From: CAYUWG01 sp964448285
GTDB lineage: Bacteria > Bacteroidota > Ignavibacteria > SZUA-365
Reading direction: 5' to 3'
Length of the DNA stretch: 64,000 bases
Assembly: GCA_964448285.1 (NCBI GenBank)
Contig: CAYUWG010000007.1
Location: 1 to 64,000 of the forward strand
A model generated the notes under the pieces. The model was not told where the DNA came from and made no database searches. It saw only the letters and a program-made list of their open reading frames with translations. Within the stretch, counting starts at the first letter, position 1; every line of letters starts with the position of its first letter. This document shows positions 58,328 through 64,000 of this stretch, piece after piece. A program made the translations under genes and the position numbers.

Positions 58328-59284
58328 TCACCCAACCCGCACGAGGTGCTGGACGCTAAAGTAGTGTTTGCTGTCCGTCCAGACTTTGCGTACGTCGAAG
58401 ATGCCATCGACGAGTGCACGAAATCCCTCTATCGAATACTTGTAGGAATTCTCCGTGTGTATCGTTTCGCCCTTTGCAAACGAAATGACAGTTCCGTCGA
58501 GCGATACTTCCTGCGCATCCGTGCTCACGAGATGCATTTCTATGCGGCCCTGGGCTTCGTTGTAGAATGCGCGATGTTCGAATCGCCCGAGGTCGAAGTT
58601 CGCCCCGATCGCGCTGTTGAGATGCGAGAGGACGTTGAGATTGAATGCCGCTGTCACGCCTTCAGAGTCGTTGTATGCGCGATGCAGAATTGCCGGGTCC
58701 TTTTTCAAATCGACGCCGATGAGCATGCCGCCGTTCGGTCCGACAACGGACGCGACTCTTTGGAAGAAAATCCGCGCATCCTCCGGCGTAAAATTTCCTA
58801 TCGACGAACCGGGGTAGAACACCGCCTTATGTGAAAAGGGAAAATCGAAGTGCGGAAGTTCGAACTCGCGTGTGTAATCCGCATGGACGGGAAGAATGCG
58901 CAATCGTGGATGGTCGAGCGCAAGTGCTTTCACCGAAGCGGAAAGATGTTCCGCGGAGATATCGATCGGTACGTATGCCGCGACGTGATCGAGGTGGTCC
59001 AGAAGCAGGCGGATTTTCACGCTCGAACCGCTGCCATACTCGATGAGCACGCAATCGCTCGATATGCGCTCGACGATTTCACCGATGTTGTCCTGCATGA
59101 TCCGTTGCTCGGTGCGCGTGAGGTAGTATTCATCGAGGTCACAAATGTGCACGAAAAGCGCCGAACCGCGTTCATCGTAAAACCATTTCGGCGGGATTTC
59201 CTTCTGAGGCAGCATCAAACCGTGAAGCAGTTCCTGGACCTGCTCTTCACGCGAAGGCTCTCTGCTCGTAAGCGAAGGTGCCAT
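58328..59284 (-). CDS. egtD: L-histidine N-alpha-methyltransferase
   Basis: SAM-dependent trimethylation of histidine to hercynine, first step of ergothioneine synthesis. Residues: LPQKEIPPKWFYDERGSALF, CDLDEYYLTRTEQRIM, SAM loop LIEYGSGSSVKIRLLLDHL, YVPIDISAEHL, YPGSSIGNFTPEDA and LIGVDLKKD, all conserved in EgtD. Length of 318 aa is normal. The start lies one base after the egtB stop on the same strand, so the two genes are translated from one mRNA. Confidence 0.96.
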   Translation of the reverse strand: MAPSLTSREPSREEQVQELLHGLMLPQKEIPPKWFYDERGSALFVHICDLDEYYLTRTEQRIMQDNIGEIVERISSDCVLIEYGSGSSVKIRLLLDHLDHVAAYVPIDISAEHLSASVKALALDHPRLRILPVHADYTREFELPHFDFPFSHKAVFYPGSSIGNFTPEDARIFFQRVASVVGPNGGMLIGVDLKKDPAILHRAYNDSEGVTAAFNLNVLSHLNSAIGANFDLGRFEHRAFYNEAQGRIEMHLVSTDAQEVSLDGTVISFAKGETIHTENSYKYSIEGFRALVDGIFDVRKVWTDSKHYFSVQHLVRVG

Positions 59285-59285
59285 G

Positions 59286-60572
59286 TTATCGCACGTCGCG
59301 CGCTAAACGGATTCCGGAGAACTGCCAGCGTGCGTTCGGTGGAAAGAAGTTTCGGTAGGTGTTGCGAATGTGCGTCTTCGACGTAGCGCAGGAGCCTCCG
59401 CGCAACACCATCTGGCTGGACATGAACTTGCCGTTGTATTCGCCGAGCGCGCCTTCGTCCGGTTTGTAACCCGGGTAAGGAAGGTAGGCGCTGCCTGTCC
59501 ACTCCCATACGTCGCCGTACATCTGTTTGAGACCATCGCCGTCATCGACTGTCGATGACGGGTGATAGAGTTCGCCCTCGACGAAATTTCCCGACGGCTC
59601 TGCACCGAGCGAGGCAACCTCCCATTCGAATTCCGTTGCAAGCCGCGCCCCGGCCCATCGCGCATAGGCGTCGGCTTCGAAGTAACTCACGTGGCAAACC
59701 GGCTCCGCAGGCTCTATGGGTTTGAATCCGCGCAGAGTATATGAGTACCGATCGTCTCCGATTTTCTCCCAGTAAAGCGGTGCGCGTATCCCATGCGCTT
59801 CAATGAACGCCGAGCCTTCCGAAAGCCAGAGCGGCGTTCGCTCGTATCCCCCGTCGCTCATGAAGGCGAGGTATTCCTCATTCGTCACGAGGCGGGATGC
59901 AAGCTCCACCGGTTGAATGAAGGTTCGGTGTCGCGGCAGTTCGTTGTCGAAGCAGAAGTCCGTCCCCGCATGGCCGACCTCGTAAACATCCGACGGAAGC
60001 GCGATCCAGTTCAGTGGTATGCGTGCGCCGTTCGATTCCTCTCTGAACGCACGATACTCCGGTTTGAGCGGATTGAATGACAGGACGTGCTTGATGTCCG
60101 TCAGGAGCAACTCCTGGTGCTGTTGTTCATGTTGCAATCCGATTTCAAACACGGGCTGGAGTTTCTCAAGGGAATCTTCGTTCACAGATGCCAACAGTTC
60201 GGCTACATGCTCATCGATGTGCGAACGATACGCATAGACCTCACGGACGGTCGGCCGTGAAAGCAGCCCGCGCGACGGGCGGTGAAAACGCTCACCGACC
60301 TGGACGTAGTACGAATTGTACAAGTAGGCGAAGAGCGGATTGAACGGCTTGTAGTCCTTCTTCCATTGTCGGAGAATGAACGTTTCGAAAAACCAGCTCG
60401 TGTGCGCAAGATGCCACTTCGTCGGGCTGACGTCCGGCATCGTTTGGACGACGTAATCCTCCGTCTCCAATGGCTCGCAAAGGAATTCCGTGAAGGAGCG
60501 AATCTGTCGAAAGCGATCGAGGAGCGGAACAGTGTCAAGGGTTGCAGATGAGGATGCGGATGGTTCGTGCAT
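59286..60572 (-). CDS. egtB: Hercynine sulfoxide synthase
   Basis: Non-heme iron enzyme joining hercynine with a thiol (gamma-Glu-Cys or Cys) in ergothioneine synthesis. The N-terminal DinB_2-like domain has KWHLAHTSWFFE (His54/His57) and the HX3HXE metal motif HEQQHQE (148-154). The C-terminal FGE-sulfatase domain has GLKQMYGDVWEWTGSAYLP, LRGGSCATSKTHIRNTYRNF and SGIRLARD. The 428-aa length is typical. It is the first gene of the egtB-egtD operon; egtA, egtC and egtE are not in the window. Confidence 0.96.
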   Translation of the reverse strand: MHEPSASSSATLDTVPLLDRFRQIRSFTEFLCEPLETEDYVVQTMPDVSPTKWHLAHTSWFFETFILRQWKKDYKPFNPLFAYLYNSYYVQVGERFHRPSRGLLSRPTVREVYAYRSHIDEHVAELLASVNEDSLEKLQPVFEIGLQHEQQHQELLLTDIKHVLSFNPLKPEYRAFREESNGARIPLNWIALPSDVYEVGHAGTDFCFDNELPRHRTFIQPVELASRLVTNEEYLAFMSDGGYERTPLWLSEGSAFIEAHGIRAPLYWEKIGDDRYSYTLRGFKPIEPAEPVCHVSYFEADAYARWAGARLATEFEWEVASLGAEPSGNFVEGELYHPSSTVDDGDGLKQMYGDVWEWTGSAYLPYPGYKPDEGALGEYNGKFMSSQMVLRGGSCATSKTHIRNTYRNFFPPNARWQFSGIRLARDVR

Positions 60573-60727
60573 GGTGTCTCCGATGGGTTCGTTTCACCAA
60601 ATGTACACATCCACGCGAGGAATCCATTAGCGGAAGCTCGAACCTACGACTGACTGAGATGCATCATTGTATTTGAAAATGCACGGTCGTAGGCTTGCAC
60701 TTGAAGTTTCTTTCACATGGAGGGTTT

Positions 60728-61147
60728 ATGTTCATCACACTTCTCATCGTCAACGTTCTCGTGTCCATTGCCGTTTGCGGGCTGATCGTTTTCCTGTTTC
60801 GCAAACCCCTCGATCGCATCCTTCGCAGGCTTGTCCTCGAGGATATTTACTCCGCATGGAGCAGGTACATTCTCTTCGCGATTTTCGTCGTAGGAATTTC
60901 CGGCGGCGTTCGCGTGTGGGACTTGCAGAAATACATCACTCCGGAAGGCCCGGAAAACAGGATACTCGAACTGACCTCGGACCGCTGGGTGCTTGAAATC
61001 TACAGTACCGTCATCAACACCTTGCAAAGCGATGCATGGATGCTCATGCTCGTATTCATCTTCGCTCTCCTCGCGTTCGTCATCGTCAAGGGTATGGAAC
61101 TCTGGAGAGAGAAGAAGAAGCCTTCGCCTGATACCAGAGACGAGTAA
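60728..61147 (+). CDS. Small membrane protein of unknown function
   Basis: A 139-aa protein with start at 60728 (MFITLLIVNVLVSIAVCGLI) after GGAGGG at 60719-60724. It has three hydrophobic helices (~1-25, ~45-65, ~105-125) and a charged Lys/Glu-rich tail (REKKKPSPDTRDE). It is divergent from egtB, sharing the 155-base intergenic region. No family recognised. Confidence 0.75.
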   Translation: MFITLLIVNVLVSIAVCGLIVFLFRKPLDRILRRLVLEDIYSAWSRYILFAIFVVGISGGVRVWDLQKYITPEGPENRILELTSDRWVLEIYSTVINTLQSDAWMLMLVFIFALLAFVIVKGMELWREKKKPSPDTRDE

Positions 61148-61280
61148 CACATCAACCGTTTTTTAGACTGCATGGATTTGTGAGGCAAAGCTCTCTCACT
61201 GCAATGACCGGCATCATGCAGCGGATGGGTTCAATGAATTATACTGCGTGAAATATGATGTCAATAACAACGGAATATCC

Positions 61281-62669
61281 ATGATACGCGACGGCTACAT
61301 TAACACAGTCATTGAACCATTCAAGATCAAATCCGTCGAGCCGATTCGGTTCACGTCAACGGAAGAGCGGCGTGCCATCCTTCGGCAAGCCGGTTACAAT
61401 CCGTTCCTCATCCGTGCAGAAGACGTAATGATCGACCTGCTGACCGACAGCGGAACCTCCGCGATGAGCTCGAAGCAATGGGCTGGCATTCTCGACGGCG
61501 ACGAATCCTACGCAGGCTCGCGGAGCTTCTATCGCATGGAGGAAATCGTGCGACGCATCATGGGATTCAGGCACATGATCCCGACGCATCAGGGACGTGC
61601 CGCCGAAAAGATTCTGTTCTCCATCGTCGGTGGAAAGGGCAAGGCCGTTCCGAACAATACGCACTTCGATACGACGCGCGCGAACGTGGAATTCAGCGGC
61701 GCGCTCGCCGTCGATTGCCTGACGGAAGAGGGAAAACGACCGGAAGTGGTTGCGCCGTTCAAAGGCAATATGGACCTCGAAAAATTGGAAGCTGCGATTT
61801 CAGAACACGGCGTCGAAAACATCCCGCTCGTGATGATCACCGTGACGAACAACTCCGGCGGCGGCCAACCGGTCTCGATGCAGAACATTCGCGAGACCAA
61901 AGCGCTCTGCAAAAAACACGGCATTCCGCTCTTCATCGATGCGTGCCGCTTCGCGGAGAATGCGTACTTCATCAAGCTCCGAGAGGAAGGGTATGCCGAT
62001 AAGACGCCGTTGGAGATTGCGCAGGAGATGTTTTCGTATGCCGACGGTGCGACGATGTCCGCAAAGAAGGATGCGCTCGTCAACATCGGCGGCTTTCTCG
62101 CGATGAACGACGATGCACTGGCGCAGGAGTGCCGGAATCTCCTGATCGTAACGGAAGGCTTTCCGACGTACGGCGGACTCGCGGGGCGTGATCTCGAAGC
62201 GATTGCCATCGGACTTGAGGAAGTGCTCGATGAAGATTACCTGCACTACCGCATTCGAAGCACCGCATACATCGGCGAGCATTTGACGAAGCGCGGCATT
62301 CCGATCCTCCAGCCGCCGGGTGGCCATGCCGTGTATCTCGACGCGAAGCGATTCTGCGTGCACATCCCGCCGGAGGAGTTCCCCGGGCAGGCTATCACGT
62401 GCGCGTTGTACGAGGACGGCGGCGTGCGTGCGGTGGAAATCGGCAGCGTCATGTTCGGCAAGGCGCTGGAGGACGGCACGATCGTCTCACCGCCGATGGA
62501 ATTGGTACGGCTCGCGTTCCCGAGGCGCGTCTATACGCAGAGCCACATGGACTACGTTCTCGAAGTCGTCGAGCACGTGTTTGAACGGAGGTCCGAGCTA
62601 CGCGGCTTCCGCCTGGTACACGAAGCGCCAATCCTGCGGCACTTTACGGCACGGTTTGAATTTTTATGA
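61281..62669 (+). CDS. tnaA: Tryptophanase (beta-eliminating PLP lyase)
   Basis: Splits L-tryptophan to indole, pyruvate and ammonia. The 462-aa product has YINTVIEPFKIKSVEPI, THQGRAAEKILFS, VTNNSGGGQPVSM, DACRFAENAYFI and the PLP-lysine site MSAKKDALVNIGG (Lys263). Tyrosine phenol-lyase would have Arg in the 'AMERG' position, which contacts the tyrosine hydroxyl. Here it reads VRAVEIGS, as in TnaA, so tryptophanase is preferred. The start at 61281 (MIRDGYINT) fits the family; a GTG eleven codons upstream is possible. No TnaB permease gene is adjacent. Confidence 0.88.
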   Translation: MIRDGYINTVIEPFKIKSVEPIRFTSTEERRAILRQAGYNPFLIRAEDVMIDLLTDSGTSAMSSKQWAGILDGDESYAGSRSFYRMEEIVRRIMGFRHMIPTHQGRAAEKILFSIVGGKGKAVPNNTHFDTTRANVEFSGALAVDCLTEEGKRPEVVAPFKGNMDLEKLEAAISEHGVENIPLVMITVTNNSGGGQPVSMQNIRETKALCKKHGIPLFIDACRFAENAYFIKLREEGYADKTPLEIAQEMFSYADGATMSAKKDALVNIGGFLAMNDDALAQECRNLLIVTEGFPTYGGLAGRDLEAIAIGLEEVLDEDYLHYRIRSTAYIGEHLTKRGIPILQPPGGHAVYLDAKRFCVHIPPEEFPGQAITCALYEDGGVRAVEIGSVMFGKALEDGTIVSPPMELVRLAFPRRVYTQSHMDYVLEVVEHVFERRSELRGFRLVHEAPILRHFTARFEFL

Positions 62670-62762
62670 ATTGGAACGAGCGATTAGTGTCGGTAGAAAC
62701 TCAGATGAGTATGGTTGCTAAGCCGATTATCCGCGTCATCCAAGTCTTGGCGTATGAACTTC

Positions 62763-63380
62763 TCACAATTGAAATGCGACAGATACCCCGAAAAAGATTG
62801 GCCGGCTTGGATTGGGATCTTCGAGACCATAGTAAAAGTAATTTTTTGCGATGCTCGCTCTCGCGCTAACCTGTATCTTCCTCACCGTTTTGTAGAGATA
62901 AAAATCGAAGAGTGCGTGGATGTACGTCGCTTGCAACCACTTATCTGTGACAAAATATGTCCCTCTTTCGCTGAACTGATCGATGCCGCTCCCGTCTAAA
63001 ACCTTGAACAGCGATATGCCGATACCCGCATGAACGTCTTTATACATGTTATACGTCAACGATGTCCCAATACTTAAGGTTAAGGCTGTGCCGGCAATAA
63101 TTTTAACCAATCCCAAAGAAAAAGCATAGTTGTTTATCAGATAATCGCTTATCCAGCTACTGCTATTCTCTATAGATATATAATAGTACTCCAATTCATA
63201 TTCGTTGCGAGCTACACCCGCAGTCTTTTCAATTCCAGCGTGAAGAGACCAAGCGTAGCTTTTATTAACCGCGCTATCGGACCTTTGCGATGAAGCTGTA
63301 TTGCAAAGTACTAACACAACATAAACTACCATGAATTTCAGAGACCACATCTGGTGTAAGACATTCGGATAATGCGTCAT
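62763..63380 (-). CDS. Small predicted outer-membrane protein, tandem copy 1
   Basis: A 205-aa protein with a hydrophobic export signal (KFMVVYVVLVLCNTASSQ); the exact start among ATG 63380, 63350 and 63332 is uncertain and no ribosome site stands out. The mature part alternates like a beta barrel (WSLHAGIEKTAGVARNEYEL, LTLSIGTSLTYNMYKDVHAG) and ends IFFGVSVAFQL, an outer-membrane C-terminal strand. It is a close paralogue of the adjacent partial gene. Function unknown. Confidence 0.75.
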   Translation of the reverse strand: MTHYPNVLHQMWSLKFMVVYVVLVLCNTASSQRSDSAVNKSYAWSLHAGIEKTAGVARNEYELEYYYISIENSSSWISDYLINNYAFSLGLVKIIAGTALTLSIGTSLTYNMYKDVHAGIGISLFKVLDGSGIDQFSERGTYFVTDKWLQATYIHALFDFYLYKTVRKIQVSARASIAKNYFYYGLEDPNPSRPIFFGVSVAFQL

Positions 63381-63450
63381 GGAAAGGTGATATATTGATC
63401 AGGACGGAATGAGTAAAACGCAGGATCACTTGGTGCAGGCGTATGAATTC

Positions 63451-64000
63451 TCACAATTGAAACGCGACAGATATGCCGAAGAAGATTGGCCGGCGTGGAT
63501 TCGGATCGTCAAGACCATCGTAAAAGTAGCTTTTTGCGAAGCTCGCTCTCGCGCTCAACTGTATCTTCCTCACCGTTTTGTACAGATAAAAATCGAAGAG
63601 TGCGTGTATGTACGTCGCTTGCAACCATTTATCTGTGACAAAATACTTCCCCCGTTCGCTGAACTGTCTGTACCCGCTCCCGTCTAAAACTTTGAACAGC
63701 GATATACCGACACCCGCGTGAACATCCTTGTAAATGTTGCACGTCAACGATGTCTCAATACTTAAGGTGTGTGCGATGCCATAAACAATTTTAATCAACC
63801 CCAAGGAAAAAGCATAGTTGTTTATCAGATAATCGCTTATCCAGCCACTGCTATACTCTACAGAGATATTATAGTGCTCCAATTCATAGTAATCACTGCG
63901 AGCTACGCCCGCAGTCGATTCAATTCCAGCCGAAAGGGACCAAGCGTTGCTTTTATCAACATCGCTATCGGGCTGTTGAGATGAAGCTGAACTGCAAAGC
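63451..64000 (-). CDS. Small predicted outer-membrane protein, tandem copy 2 (5' end beyond window)
   Basis: The frame is open from the window edge to 63451, reading LCSSSASSQQPDSDVDK at the edge, then NAWSLSAGIESTAGVARSDY, matching LCNTASSQRSDSAVNK of copy 1. It ends IFFGISVAFQL. The start lies outside the window. A TTG at 63882 is only an internal codon. DNA similarity to copy 1 runs through the gene and its 3' flank with an offset of about 688 bases. Confidence 0.85.
   Translation of the reverse strand, partial: LCSSASSQQPDSDVDKSNAWSLSAGIESTAGVARSDYYELEHYNISVEYSSGWISDYLINNYAFSLGLIKIVYGIAHTLSIETSLTCNIYKDVHAGVGISLFKVLDGSGYRQFSERGKYFVTDKWLQATYIHALFDFYLYKTVRKIQLSARASFAKSYFYDGLDDPNPRRPIFFGISVAFQL

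Noticed and set aside
61204..61251. Possible TnaC-type leader peptide before tryptophanase
   Set aside because: The 15-codon ORF overlapping the GTG alternative start contains no tryptophan codon, so TnaC-like control is not supported.

Overview
The window reads as a chromosomal fragment of a Gram-negative, didermic bacterium of the FCB group. Five encoded proteins end in a type IX secretion (T9SS) type A sorting domain. Two of these also carry YCF48-like N-termini and long arrays of choice-of-anchor-D (ASH/HYDIN-like) domains. This combination, with moderate GC, suggests a Kapabacteria/Ignavibacteria-type relative of the Bacteroidota. That placement is inference: no rRNA or tRNA gene is visible. 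One 100-N scaffold gap lies at 31615-31714.

Layout. 1-6.5 kb: an envelope-sugar operon (membrane-bound sugar-nucleotide dehydratase, gmd, fcl, and a TPR-like/TlpA thioredoxin protein), flanked by copies of a small palindromic repeat. 6.5-15.4 kb: a small outer-membrane protein, an ABC exporter, a tandem ABM-domain protein, a secreted hypothetical, an orphan sensor kinase and a calcium-type P-type ATPase. 15.5-29.9 kb: a three-gene minus-strand block with two giant T9SS substrates (1982 and 2077 aa) around a proline-rich protein with two OmpA domains. 30-37 kb: a flippase-like membrane protein, a SUI1 factor, and a 1688-aa multi-PAS/GAF/receiver histidine kinase preceded by a tandemly duplicated leader that is broken by the gap. 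37-45 kb: a membrane patatin phospholipase with an M15 peptidase, a T9SS beta-propeller protein, a frameshifted SpoU methyltransferase remnant, a SAM methyltransferase, ybaK and a YCII protein.

45-53 kb: a T9SS multi-catalytic glycoside hydrolase (GH26-like plus GH30), then a minus-strand putative restriction-modification/defence operon (DNA methyltransferase, PD-(D/E)xK-like nuclease, AlbA_2 ATP-binding protein with in-frame 12-bp repeats). 53-58 kb: an ECF-like sigma factor and an AT-richer block of secreted proteins. 58-62.7 kb: an egtB-egtD ergothioneine operon, a small membrane protein and a tryptophanase. 62.7-64 kb: a tandem duplication of a small outer-membrane-type protein, the second copy running off the window.

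The content is dominated by envelope and surface functions: sugar-nucleotide synthesis for surface polysaccharide, T9SS-exported adhesin-like or enzymatic proteins, OmpA-type peptidoglycan anchoring, lipid export or flipping, phospholipase and peptidoglycan hydrolysis. Large sensory kinases and one candidate defence locus are added. The least described elements are the giant ASH/OmpA block, the methyltransferase-nuclease-AlbA operon, and the giant kinase with its duplicated leader.
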